From NCBI GenBank assembly GCA_965215825.1, contig CBDCEM010000003.1, positions 558,001-622,000 of the forward strand: a stretch of DNA of 64,000 nucleotides, in the 5' to 3' direction. The notes beneath the pieces are model-generated. The model was not told the origin of the DNA. It saw only the letters and a program-made list of their open reading frames with translations, and did no database searches. Numbering within the stretch: the stretch's first letter is position 1; each line of letters opens with the position of its first letter. Source of the stretch: JAWPMT01 sp965215825. GTDB taxonomy: Bacteria > Bacteroidota > Bacteroidia > Cytophagales > Cyclobacteriaceae. Shown here one piece after another: positions 52,690-61,810 of the stretch. Both the position numbers and the translations under genes were made by a program.

Positions 52690-54623
52690 TGAGATATTAT
52701 CTATTCATACTGATTCTCGTTTCAGGATTTACGACATTCGGACAAAGCTCAGATCGAATCGCAAAACTCGATTCCACACTGACCGGTCTTTCAACGACGG
52801 TAGGTGGTTTGAATGGCCAGGTAGACTTTACACTGAATAATGCCCCAATCCATGAGTTGTTGCGGGGACTGGCAGAAACTCATACGCTTAACATCAATGT
52901 ACGTCAGCTTCCAAACCTGAACATCACCAATAATTTCAATAACGTCACAGTCAAAGACGTACTGGTATTCATTTGTCGTGAATATGATTTGGACATCCGC
53001 TTTGTGAATAACATTCTCACGGTAAAGCCCTATGCCTATCGAAAACCTAAACCGGTCATTATAGACTATGATCAGAGCAAGCAGTTAGTCAGCTTTGATT
53101 TGCGAATGGATACCTTGGCGTCGGTAGTGAAAGCGCTGACCATCAGCAGTGGGAATAACGTCCTGACCACACCTGAAGTGAGAAATTTGTTGGTTTCCGG
53201 CTTTGTATCGAACCTGAACTTCGCTACAGCCATGGAGCAATTCGCGATTACCAACAACCTGGAACTCGAACTGGCTGATTCCGGCGTGTTTGTATTTCGG
53301 CAAGCCGAAGTAATTGTTCAGGAACCCGCCAATTCCAGTTCCAATGCAAATCAACCTACAACCAACAACCGGCGAAGGAGAAATCAACCTGCCTCAAGCA
53401 GAACCGCTAATAGCAGTAGGGGAAATGGACCGTTCACCTTAAAGACGATCAAAGAAGGTGTGGAAACATTTATCTCACTAGAGGCCCAGGGAGCTGAAGT
53501 TTCTGAGGTATTGACAGCCGTGGCTAAGGAGTTAAAAGTAAATTATGCGGTACTAGAACCCATTGAAGGTGTATTAGAAGGCTATTTTGCCAAAATTAAT
53601 TTTGAGCAATTTCTAGGATTTGCCACTGAGAGTGCCGGATTTACTTATGGCAAGAAGGATGATGTTTATCTCATTGGCTCAGATCAAAAAACAGGACTGG
53701 CTCAGGCCACGGTGTATCGTTTCAAAAACCGAAGTGTGGAAGGGGCGGATGCCCTGGTTCCAGCTTCGCTAGCAACTGGTTTGGAAATTGCATTGCTACC
53801 CGAGTTAAACGCTTTGTTGATTACCGGCGGGGAAAGGGATGCCGCCAGATTGGTAGGTTTTTTGGAGCAAATCGACGAACCCGTATTGAATGTACTTATC
53901 GAAGTAATCGTAACCGAAGTAAATAAAGGATCAACATTGAATACTGGAGTTCAGGCGTTTCTCGCTGATTCTGTACCCAGTACTGGAGGTCAGCTATTTG
54001 GGGGAGTAGACCTTACACTTAGTTCCACCTCCCTGAATGGCATTTTGAACAACCTGGATGCAAAAGGAGTCGTGAACCTCGGAAGAGTAACACCCAAATT
54101 CTATGCAACCATTCAGGCCATGGAAAACAATAACAACCTCAATGTCCGATCCACACCCAAACTTTCAACTCTCAATGGAAATGAGGCCGAATTGACCATT
54201 GGCCAATCCGTCTACTTTCTGATTGAAACCCAAAATGTGACCGGAGGCATCAATCCGATTGTAACCCGATCTCCCAGGTATGAGAAGGTCGAGGCAAATC
54301 TGGACATTAAGATCCTGCCCTTTGTTTCTGCGAATGAAGACATTACTTTAAGCATTGAGGCAGAGTTTTCAGATTTTATTGACCCCACTGTTGAGGGTGC
54401 GCCTCCCGGTAATGCCACAAGGAAATTTATCAGCAAGATCAGGATAAGAAATGAAGAAATGATTGTTCTGGGCGGCTTGGAAGAGGTTTCGAAATCCGAG
54501 ACAGGAAGTGGCGTGCCTTTCTTATCACGTGTTCCGGTATTGAAGTGGTTGTTCAGCTCCAAGAGTAAAGTTGATCGAAATAGCAGGCTAATCATTTTTA
54601 TTAAACCCACTATTGTGTATTAG
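52689..54623 (+). CDS. gspD: secretin (GspD/PilQ-type outer-membrane channel)
   Basis: A 644-residue secretin. It has a signal peptide (1–18, ending FTTFG), an STN/N0-like domain at about 40–110, two or more N-domains (about 120–330) separated by a low-complexity linker rich in Asn, Ser and Arg (about 215–240), and the C-terminal secretin core (about 395–640). The signature GVPFLSRVPVLKWLF is near the end. It forms the outer-membrane pore. The start is the ATG overlapping the gspE stop (TGATG); the frame opens one TTG codon earlier. Confidence 0.94.
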   Translation: MRYYLFILILVSGFTTFGQSSDRIAKLDSTLTGLSTTVGGLNGQVDFTLNNAPIHELLRGLAETHTLNINVRQLPNLNITNNFNNVTVKDVLVFICREYDLDIRFVNNILTVKPYAYRKPKPVIIDYDQSKQLVSFDLRMDTLASVVKALTISSGNNVLTTPEVRNLLVSGFVSNLNFATAMEQFAITNNLELELADSGVFVFRQAEVIVQEPANSSSNANQPTTNNRRRRNQPASSRTANSSRGNGPFTLKTIKEGVETFISLEAQGAEVSEVLTAVAKELKVNYAVLEPIEGVLEGYFAKINFEQFLGFATESAGFTYGKKDDVYLIGSDQKTGLAQATVYRFKNRSVEGADALVPASLATGLEIALLPELNALLITGGERDAARLVGFLEQIDEPVLNVLIEVIVTEVNKGSTLNTGVQAFLADSVPSTGGQLFGGVDLTLSSTSLNGILNNLDAKGVVNLGRVTPKFYATIQAMENNNNLNVRSTPKLSTLNGNEAELTIGQSVYFLIETQNVTGGINPIVTRSPRYEKVEANLDIKILPFVSANEDITLSIEAEFSDFIDPTVEGAPPGNATRKFISKIRIRNEEMIVLGGLEEVSKSETGSGVPFLSRVPVLKWLFSSKSKVDRNSRLIIFIKPTIVY

Positions 54624-54676
54624 GAGCCTATCGTGAATTGCTCAATTAAACATATACGCCTCCATTTTCTGGAAAC

Positions 54677-55849
54677 ATGAGTTATCTCAATTCCATATGG
54701 TCCAGACTTAAGGGAACTGAAGTTGCCGCGATAAGCTTCTCGCAGGAAGGTGAAGACTGGGAAACTTATGGCATGGTGATGGCCCTGGAAAAAGGTCAGA
54801 TTGCGATAAAGTCGCAAGGTCATTTTGCTTCTCATGGACAAGTGGAAGCCTGGTTGGATGTCGTAAAAGATTTGCCGTTGGTCATAGGGATTTCAAGTGA
54901 GGAAGTTTTGAACCGACACGTAGAGGCAAAGGATTTAGCGAAAGATCAACTACTCAAATTAATCATTCCTCAGGCCAGACCAGAAGATTTTTTCACACAG
55001 AAATTGGAAGTTGCGGAAGGTACGTTTGTTGCTGTTATCCGTAAAAATAAGCTCAATCAGATACTGGAAATTGTACCAAAGGGTAATCAGGTGGTAGGCC
55101 TATACCTGGCACCTTTGCCGCTTACGACACTGGCCAAAGGATTGAAAATGGAATCTGTGACATTGAGCAGTTTTCAGCTGACCCTGCAAGGAAATGAAGT
55201 GATACAAATGGATCATGTATCAGCTGTAGACGAACCTATTTCACTTTCACCAGAGGAGTCACTGGAACAGGACTATGCGTTGAGTTATGCTACAGCGTTG
55301 ACTTACCTTATAGAAGCGCAGATACCCTCTGATTTTAATAGAAAATTGGCGATTCAAGAATATGTCCATAAGCGTTTTTTATCCAGGTTTGGTGCCTATG
55401 TGCTGGGAGTCATATTTCTCGTTTTCCTGATTAATGCCTTTTTCTTCTTTCAATTGAGTCAGGAAAACGAACAATTAGTCCAGGAGAATTCAAGTATTTT
55501 ATCTACGCAGGAACAGGTCCTGGAAATGGAAACTTTTCTGGAATCCTATCAGGACTTACTGGGAGCGGGAGAACAGTCCATATTCACGAGGTTTTCTGAT
55601 GAGCTGGGTTTTTCTGTCCCGCCGACGATCCAGTTGAAGCTACTTGAGGTTCGTCCACTTTATTTGGATGAGAAGAAAGCTATTGAAAAAGCTCCTTCTG
55701 TATGGATTACAGGGACTTCTGAAAATGCGGTGGCTTATGCCGACTGGATTGATCGGATAAAGGATTTGGACTGGGTGGATGGTATCGTCGAGAATACCTA
55801 TCTCCAGGGAAATTTTCAGTTGAAAATTACGATTAAAGCCAATGTTTAG
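54677..55849 (+). CDS. GspL-like (PilM–PilN-type) inner-membrane protein
   Basis: A 390-residue protein with a cytoplasmic domain of about 230 residues that could be the actin-like PilM/GspL fold, one membrane helix at about 238–260 (FGAYVLGVIFLVFLINAFFFF), a coiled coil (about 262–290, ENEQLVQENSSILSTQEQVL), and a periplasmic PilN-like ferredoxin domain (about 295–390). This is the layout of GspL, fusing the functions of PilM and PilN. It probably links the GspE motor to the periplasmic parts. Assignment is by layout and position; sequence identity to known GspL looks low. Confidence 0.72.
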   Translation: MSYLNSIWSRLKGTEVAAISFSQEGEDWETYGMVMALEKGQIAIKSQGHFASHGQVEAWLDVVKDLPLVIGISSEEVLNRHVEAKDLAKDQLLKLIIPQARPEDFFTQKLEVAEGTFVAVIRKNKLNQILEIVPKGNQVVGLYLAPLPLTTLAKGLKMESVTLSSFQLTLQGNEVIQMDHVSAVDEPISLSPEESLEQDYALSYATALTYLIEAQIPSDFNRKLAIQEYVHKRFLSRFGAYVLGVIFLVFLINAFFFFQLSQENEQLVQENSSILSTQEQVLEMETFLESYQDLLGAGEQSIFTRFSDELGFSVPPTIQLKLLEVRPLYLDEKKAIEKAPSVWITGTSENAVAYADWIDRIKDLDWVDGIVENTYLQGNFQLKITIKANV

Positions 55850-56348
55850 TAATTGGTCATATAAACGGAAGAACCTCATGTTCCTGATTGGAACTTGCGT
55901 AATCCTTGTGGCCGGTTATTTCTTGTCAATTCGAGAAACCCTGGAAATTAACAAACACAATAAGCAGCTGCAACGGAGTATTGTTAATGCCGACCAGCTT
56001 TATCGCAAAGCCGCTGTTCTGAAAAGAGATAAGAAAAAGGTGGATTCCCTCCTGCAGCACCTGGACCTGAAAGGTGGAGACCAATTGCTGCTACGTCAGC
56101 TTACTCGTTTGAGCAAACCCAGTCTTACACCCCTTGTGGAGTATACGGAAGTACAAAAGCGAGACACGAAAGAAAAATTCAACCTGTTCAGGTTCAGTGG
56201 TTCTTACCGCGAATTGCTAAAACTACTCAGGGAAGTTGAAAACAGGCGATTAGGAGGTGGATTAGTTTCCGTACGATTTGATACAGAAACTAACCGCCGT
56301 ACACGTGAAACGAAACTTTATTTGGCACTTTATTTCCCCATAGAATGA
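55842..56348 (+). CDS. GspM/PilO-like inner-membrane protein
   Basis: A 168-residue protein with one N-terminal membrane helix (about 12–30), a coiled coil (about 32–70, ETLEINKHNKQLQRSIVNA), and a small alpha/beta periplasmic domain. This is the layout of PilO and GspM, which pair with PilN or GspL. It overlaps the GspL-like gene by eight bases and the lipoprotein gene by four. Confidence 0.7.
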   Translation: MFSNWSYKRKNLMFLIGTCVILVAGYFLSIRETLEINKHNKQLQRSIVNADQLYRKAAVLKRDKKKVDSLLQHLDLKGGDQLLLRQLTRLSKPSLTPLVEYTEVQKRDTKEKFNLFRFSGSYRELLKLLREVENRRLGGGLVSVRFDTETNRRTRETKLYLALYFPIE

Positions 56349-57310
56349 AAAATACAATTGGAAAAACACTGGGGTGGCCACTGGTCATAGTGATTACTGT
56401 TTGCACACTCAGTTTGATGGGTTGTGACGATATCTTGGAAGACGATATTTCCGATGATGCGGTGATCCTGTTTGCTCCTGCTGATGGGGTTTTATTGGAT
56501 TCCGGGAGTGTCACATTTGTGTGGGACCCCCTAGAAGGTGCCCTGGATTATCGTTTACTTTTGGTTTCTCCTGATTTTGAAAACCCTGCTCAGGTATGGG
56601 CAGATACCATCACGACTGGCACGAGCTTTACTACGTCCTTGGCGGCGGGAACCTATACGTGGGGTGTAAACGCCGCAAATACAGCATACACCACAGACTT
56701 CTTTACCAGAACTTTTACAGTTGTGGAGCCTACGGAGCCCGATATTTCTGGGAGAATTCCTAATCTTATATCACCTGCAGATAGCGTGATGACGGACGAG
56801 GGGACTTTTGTATTCCTGTGGGACACAATCAGAGATGCCACTGGTTACAATGTGAGAATTGTCAGCCCTTCTTTTGAGCTGATCGAAATCGTAGTTGGGG
56901 ATACACTTACCGAGTTGTCAAGAGCTAGTTTTCAGTTGGATTCAGGGGTGTATCAATGGGGTGTGCAGGCCTTGAACAGTAGCTCTGTTTCTGCTCGTTC
57001 CATTCGAACATTGATTGTAGATGTGCCATTTGAAAATCGATCCATGGAAATCCTCTCACCCACCAATGGAACTACGGTAACTTCTGGCGACGTAGTGTTC
57101 ATCTGGGAGCCTCTTAGAGATGCGGAATCTTATGAAATTCAGGTGGTAACACCCACTTTTGACGGAATCACAAGCATCATCAGCGATCAGGAAGTAGCAT
57201 CAGACCGGGTTACCATCAATCTGAGCCCTGGGAGCTATCAATGGAGTTTGAGGGCAGTTAATGGTAATCGGAAGACGCCCGCGATCATACGGTCATTGAC
57301 GGTCGAGTAA
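56345..57310 (+). CDS. lipoprotein with three tandem Ig/FnIII-like repeats
   Basis: A 321-residue lipoprotein (signal ending LSLMGC). It consists of three repeats of about 85–95 residues, each starting near 'SPADG/S' and carrying F-x-W-[DE]-[PT]-[LI] followed by a closing Y-x-W-[GS]-[VL]-[RN/Q]-A-x-N element: SVTFVWDPLEGALDYRL and GTYTWGVNAANTAYT; GTFVFLWDTIRDATGYNV and GVYQWGVQALNSSS; DVVFIWEPLRDAESYEI and GSYQWSLRAVNGNR. Such FnIII-like domains bind proteins or sugars. Placed among secretion genes, it may be an outer-membrane partner of the secretin or pseudopilus; this is inference. I know of no standard T2SS component of this type. Confidence 0.75.
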   Translation: MKNTIGKTLGWPLVIVITVCTLSLMGCDDILEDDISDDAVILFAPADGVLLDSGSVTFVWDPLEGALDYRLLLVSPDFENPAQVWADTITTGTSFTTSLAAGTYTWGVNAANTAYTTDFFTRTFTVVEPTEPDISGRIPNLISPADSVMTDEGTFVFLWDTIRDATGYNVRIVSPSFELIEIVVGDTLTELSRASFQLDSGVYQWGVQALNSSSVSARSIRTLIVDVPFENRSMEILSPTNGTTVTSGDVVFIWEPLRDAESYEIQVVTPTFDGITSIISDQEVASDRVTINLSPGSYQWSLRAVNGNRKTPAIIRSLTVE

Positions 57311-57321
57311 GCTTATCAAAG

Positions 57322-57810
57322 GTGAAGAATAAGAAGAATCTATATTTCCTGGTACCTGCAGTACTATTCGTATGGGGAGTGATCATCTATCGAGTCGTAG
57401 ATTTCACCTCCGACGGAGATGCCGATTTCACCCCAAGAACTTATGCAACACCACTTCGGGAAAATCAGGAAACAGAACAATATCAACTGAAATCCAGTTA
57501 TCCGGACCCTTTTTTGAAGACTTTGACAAGTGCAGATGGAGTTACGTCTTTAAATGATAAAATAGATAATCAGGAGCAGCCCCAGACGCAGGAAACAACT
57601 ACACCAATAACACCACTAAACATCCAGTACCGTGGATTTATAACCGAAAGCGGCACCAATGCACGAATTGCCTTATTGGTGATAGAAGGGAAAGAAGTCT
57701 TCCTGAAAAAAGGGGAGCAACTTGACGCTTTTGTGATCAAACAAATACAATCCGACAGCATTTCAATTGCTATAGCAGATGGAGTAAGGTGGGTGAGGCG
57801 GGAGGAGTAA
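57322..57810 (+). CDS. GspC/PilP-like periplasmic-bridge protein
   Basis: A 162-residue protein with a GTG start, one N-terminal membrane helix (about 8–25), a long polar linker (about 28–95) and a small beta domain (about 96–160, LNIQYRGFITESGTNARIAL, GKEVFLKKGEQLDAFVIKQI). The beta domain is like the homology region of GspC and the PilP domain, which contact the secretin. Last gene of the secretion operon. Confidence 0.72.
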   Translation: MKNKKNLYFLVPAVLFVWGVIIYRVVDFTSDGDADFTPRTYATPLRENQETEQYQLKSSYPDPFLKTLTSADGVTSLNDKIDNQEQPQTQETTTPITPLNIQYRGFITESGTNARIALLVIEGKEVFLKKGEQLDAFVIKQIQSDSISIAIADGVRWVRREE

Positions 57811-57813
57811 TTA

Positions 57814-57844
57814 TTTGTAATTTCAGAGGATTTCTTTACCTTCG
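57814..57844 (+). promoter_or_regulatory. candidate promoter of the RHS-type gene
   Basis: TTTG (57814–57817), 19 bases, then TACCTTCG (57837–57844), one mismatch from TAnnTTTG. It begins three bases after the end of the secretion operon and lies in the 191-base gap before the RHS-type gene, suggesting the two big secreted proteins have their own transcript. Confidence 0.48.
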
Positions 57845-58001
57845 TCGTTGAAACAACAAAAACAAAACTTCTACCTGTTCTTAGATTTTCTGTCTTTTGC
57901 GTTTCAATCAACTAAAAAACTGTGACAACTTACGTATGATACAACCGAGGGTAAAACAACGCCACAGCTTCTGCTTTTCAAAATCACCAATGTTTCAAAT
58001 C

Positions 58002-61000
58002 ATGAATCCAAGACTACTGCTTGTCGCAATTCTATTTGCACCTTTTATTGCTAGTGCTCAATTTGAAGTCGAGGACTTAGTAACCATTCCGAAGACACCA
58101 GAGGCAGCGGCATTCACCGAATATGCCAATACAGCCAGTGTCTCCTTGTATACCGGCAAAGCTTCGGTATCTGTGCCAATCGACGGACTTGCAGGGCACA
58201 AACTGTCGCATCCCGTCAGTTTGACCTACCTCACCGGGGGGATCAAAGTCCAGCAAGAAGCCGGTGTGGCAGGTTTGGGTTGGAATTTAAACGTTGGCGG
58301 GATGGTCACCCGAAATGTCAATGGACTTCCTGATGATTATTCCGGAGGTGATCACTCCTACTACCCATTTTACTCGGAGCTACCATTTCAATGGGGGGGT
58401 GGTGGACCAACACCTCCAATTTTCGATGTTTACAGACACTTCAGAGATAATGATTATGGTATTTACTACTCAGACCCTGTTGTTGGTAAAACCTATGAGG
58501 GAACTTATCAACCTTTCGATGACGATAAATGGCACGAGATCTATTATCACTATACAGGAAGAGGTGACATAGAAATTAGCCCTGATACTTATTCTTTTTC
58601 GGCAGGTGGTATTTCAGGAACAATTGTAATTAATTATGATGATCAGTCTGCGTATTGCATAGAGCATCCTGATTATCAGGTGGAGGTCCAGTTTGGAGCT
58701 ACTGGAACAGAGAAAGGGCAAAAACCCATAGAAGCGTGGACAATAACGGATAACCAGGGCACAATCTACCAGTTTAGTGCAATAGAAACCACCACTGTTG
58801 GGGGAGATGATGAGGGCTCGGGAAGGCCTGCTTTTCGTTACAGAACTTATGCTTCAGGATGGTACCTCACACAAATCCATAACCCCTTTGCTAAAGATAC
58901 TTATGTGTTCAATTATGAAGGATACACTACGGCCGAGTACAACATGCTGGGACATGGAACAACTATCGGTGATAGGTATGCACAGGGAGATGATAGTGAT
59001 CAATATTGTGGTGGAGGGACAACACCGAATGATCCCGGAACCATTCATTATCAATATGCTAAAAACCGCCTTACCTCGGTTTTTGTTAATACGACTCCAA
59101 GACTTGAACTTACTTATGATGCGAACAGACTGGACTTGTCTACAGAAAGCATGTTAGATGCCATTGTGGTTCGAGATGTATTGGGTCAGGTGATCAATTC
59201 ATATGATTTCATTTACGATTACTTCGGTACACCCGATGTGTCAGATATCCGAAGAGACTATATTTCAAGACTTAGATTGGACGAAGTTTTGATACTGGGA
59301 GATGGAACAAGTACAGAGACCTTAAGTTATGCTTTTGACTATGACGATCAATCTTTACCCGACAGAGATTCCTTTGCCCAGGACGCCTGGGGTTATTACA
59401 ACGGGTTTGATGAGAATCAGGGCCTGGTACCAAGGAATGACCTATTGACGAATCCTGCAGATCATACTGGAAATCGATCGGTTGTAGGGACAAAAATGAG
59501 AGCGGGAGTATTGGAAAAAGTGCATTATCCTACAGGAGGAAGCACGTTTTTTGAGTACACCAACAACGGGTATTTTGGGCGAAACAACGTGTCCACTGTA
59601 GATTATGTTGGAAACTTCGATTTAGATGGCGGTGCTGACCCTGAATTGACTGATCCATGTGATCCTCAGGCCGGCACGGAGGGTGCTCCGTTTGTCCAGA
59701 GAGGGGCGATGGTGATTGAGGAAACGGATACGTACACCATTTCATTAAGTGCCTCTGGAGGGAGTGGAGATGCCGTGCAGGGAGCCGCCATTCGGCTGGC
59801 ATATTTCGCGCAATGCGAAGCAACTTATCCAACGGATGAAGGGTCTTTCGATTTTTTGGAGCTAAACCCAGATAATTTTGGTGCGGTTACTACAACGCTT
59901 GTACCTGGTAAATATCATGTCCTCCTGATCAATGATCAACCTGGAACCAGGGTCTCTCTTGACGTTTCACGAGTAGTCGACGAAGATCAGGATGTAACTA
60001 TTCCTGCCGGAGGATTACGCGTGATCAGTAAGCAAAATTTCGATGAACAGGAACATTTAGCAAACCATACGATTTACCGTTACCGTGATATGACAAACTC
60101 GACATCAAGTATCTCGGGTGTACTACATCATCGACGCAATTTTGAAAAGGTAAATCGTAGTGAAGCCATTCATAGCAGTTTACCCGTGCCTTGCGAGTCT
60201 TTGACAAGGTTTGCCAGTAACCAAAATACGCCAACGCCAAACATCGTGACCTACACAACTGTGTCCGAGATGAACATAGATGAAGAGGGGAACTCAAATG
60301 GGGTGACGGTTTATCAGTTTTACAATGAGGATGAAGGAGTTGGAACCCGGCCATTTATTAAGACCAAGCTCAAAAATGGTATGCCTGAAATCAAGAAGGT
60401 CTTCAAAGCAGAAGAAGTTGATGGCGTCTGGCAATATGATATATTACTTGAGGAGCAAAATGAGTATCACATCGAGTCCTTAGGAGGTATGGTGGCCTAT
60501 GGTTTTGAGTCCCAGGCTTCGGCTTTTCTTGATCCGATGTTGCAAGAAGATCCTCAGGACGCATCAAAAGCGAAATGGGTATACGCCCCGATGTACTTCA
60601 CTTCACTGGGACTAAGTGGCGGGTCCAGTTACACGGGTATTGAGACTATTCATATAATAGCGTCCTTTACAATCGATGGTACTACCTATAAAACGTCAAC
60701 AGCGGTCCATGACCTAACAGAAGGAGGAACTGAGGGCATTAGCGGCGAAGATCATTTGGCACCTTGCTCCTTCAATCATAATCATAATCGAACGTCGACA
60801 GCTGACGAATCTGATGTTCTAGAGGACATTGTGAATGCAGTAACCACAACTAACGCAATAGCCGCTGGTTTGATTGCCGCAGATGATTTTGTGATGACAT
60901 TATTTAATGGGGAAACTCCGGATTACACCGGTCTCATAGAGTACGATCCGTTGCTCATCGAGTGTTTCCCGCAGGTTACACAAATTCCCATCACCTATAA

Positions 61001-61805
61001 GCAAGTCTATAGCATCCCTAGATCCTGGTTGCAGCAAGTTTCTACAACTACGATTCAACACGAAGATGGTGCTGAAATCCGGACTGTCCGGACTTATTCT
61101 TACGATGATACACAGGGTACAAATCAATTTCAAGTGCAATCCATCACCAGTGAAATGGCCAATGATCGATTAGAAACCATACAAAACTACTACCCATCAG
61201 AAATGTCCACGGTAGACCCGGAGGTACTCAATATGTCGGTATTGACTGATGATAATAGGGTAGCAACCCCTGTGAGGGTAGAACGCTGGGTTGATGGCAC
61301 CCTACAATCCGTTAAAAACACGGTTTATGACGAATATGGTCGTCCAATGATCATTCAGATTGCCCATGGCAGCAGTGATCTTGAAGACCTGGAAGATCGT
61401 GCGGAGATCCTGGCTTATGATGGATATAACAATGTTACTAAGATGCGAGGCGCGGATGGACTACTCAAACATTATGTTTGGGGCTACAATAACTATTTTC
61501 CTATTGCGCAGATTATTGGTGAAGAGGAAGATCAGATCAGGAACACGATCATTGCTAACCCTCCTGATGATGATGGAGGACATGCCTACAGTGCGACTAT
61601 CCACGAGGCGCTCAAGTCCATTCCCGGAACACTTGTGTCTACCTATGTCCATGATCCTGGAAAAGGGATGGTTCGGCAAACCGATCCGAATGGCCGCACC
61701 ACCCACTATGAGTATGACAGCTTTGGCCGCCTGTTAAGGGTCATTGATCATGAAGGTCATGTCCTTTCCCAAAACGAGTATCACTTCGCCAACCAAAACG
61801 ACTAA
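58002..61805 (+). CDS. secreted RHS/YD-repeat-type protein without RHS core
   Basis: A protein of about 1267 residues with a signal peptide (MNPRLLLVAILFAPFIASAQ). An ATG at 57990 would add four residues. The first 150 residues have the N-terminal pattern of Bacteroidota RHS-element proteins (SVSLYTGKASVSVPIDGLAG, LTYLTGGIKVQQEAGVAGLG, WNLNVGGMVTRNVNG). Only a few YD-type repeats are present, near the C-terminus (YDEYGRP, YDGYNNVTKMRG, TDPNGRTTHYEYDSFGRLLR). It stops there: no hyper-conserved RHS core and no toxin tip follow. It may be a surface structural protein, one half of a two-gene RHS unit, or a client of the neighbouring secretion operon. The gene is followed after five bases by the giant Ig-like repeat gene. 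Confidence 0.8.
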   Translation: MNPRLLLVAILFAPFIASAQFEVEDLVTIPKTPEAAAFTEYANTASVSLYTGKASVSVPIDGLAGHKLSHPVSLTYLTGGIKVQQEAGVAGLGWNLNVGGMVTRNVNGLPDDYSGGDHSYYPFYSELPFQWGGGGPTPPIFDVYRHFRDNDYGIYYSDPVVGKTYEGTYQPFDDDKWHEIYYHYTGRGDIEISPDTYSFSAGGISGTIVINYDDQSAYCIEHPDYQVEVQFGATGTEKGQKPIEAWTITDNQGTIYQFSAIETTTVGGDDEGSGRPAFRYRTYASGWYLTQIHNPFAKDTYVFNYEGYTTAEYNMLGHGTTIGDRYAQGDDSDQYCGGGTTPNDPGTIHYQYAKNRLTSVFVNTTPRLELTYDANRLDLSTESMLDAIVVRDVLGQVINSYDFIYDYFGTPDVSDIRRDYISRLRLDEVLILGDGTSTETLSYAFDYDDQSLPDRDSFAQDAWGYYNGFDENQGLVPRNDLLTNPADHTGNRSVVGTKMRAGVLEKVHYPTGGSTFFEYTNNGYFGRNNVSTVDYVGNFDLDGGADPELTDPCDPQAGTEGAPFVQRGAMVIEETDTYTISLSASGGSGDAVQGAAIRLAYFAQCEATYPTDEGSFDFLELNPDNFGAVTTTLVPGKYHVLLINDQPGTRVSLDVSRVVDEDQDVTIPAGGLRVISKQNFDEQEHLANHTIYRYRDMTNSTSSISGVLHHRRNFEKVNRSEAIHSSLPVPCESLTRFASNQNTPTPNIVTYTTVSEMNIDEEGNSNGVTVYQFYNEDEGVGTRPFIKTKLKNGMPEIKKVFKAEEVDGVWQYDILLEEQNEYHIESLGGMVAYGFESQASAFLDPMLQEDPQDASKAKWVYAPMYFTSLGLSGGSSYTGIETIHIIASFTIDGTTYKTSTAVHDLTEGGTEGISGEDHLAPCSFNHNHNRTSTADESDVLEDIVNAVTTTNAIAAGLIAADDFVMTLFNGETPDYTGLIEYDPLLIECFPQVTQIPITYKQVYSIPRSWLQQVSTTTIQHEDGAEIRTVRTYSYDDTQGTNQFQVQSITSEMANDRLETIQNYYPSEMSTVDPEVLNMSVLTDDNRVATPVRVERWVDGTLQSVKNTVYDEYGRPMIIQIAHGSSDLEDLEDRAEILAYDGYNNVTKMRGADGLLKHYVWGYNNYFPIAQIIGEEEDQIRNTIIANPPDDDGGHAYSATIHEALKSIPGTLVSTYVHDPGKGMVRQTDPNGRTTHYEYDSFGRLLRVIDHEGHVLSQNEYHFANQND

Positions 61806-61810
61806 AGTCC

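Noticed and set aside
58002..61805. Polymorphic RHS toxin
   Set aside because: No RHS core motif or C-terminal toxin domain is present and no immunity-like gene follows; the gene ends after a few YD repeats.
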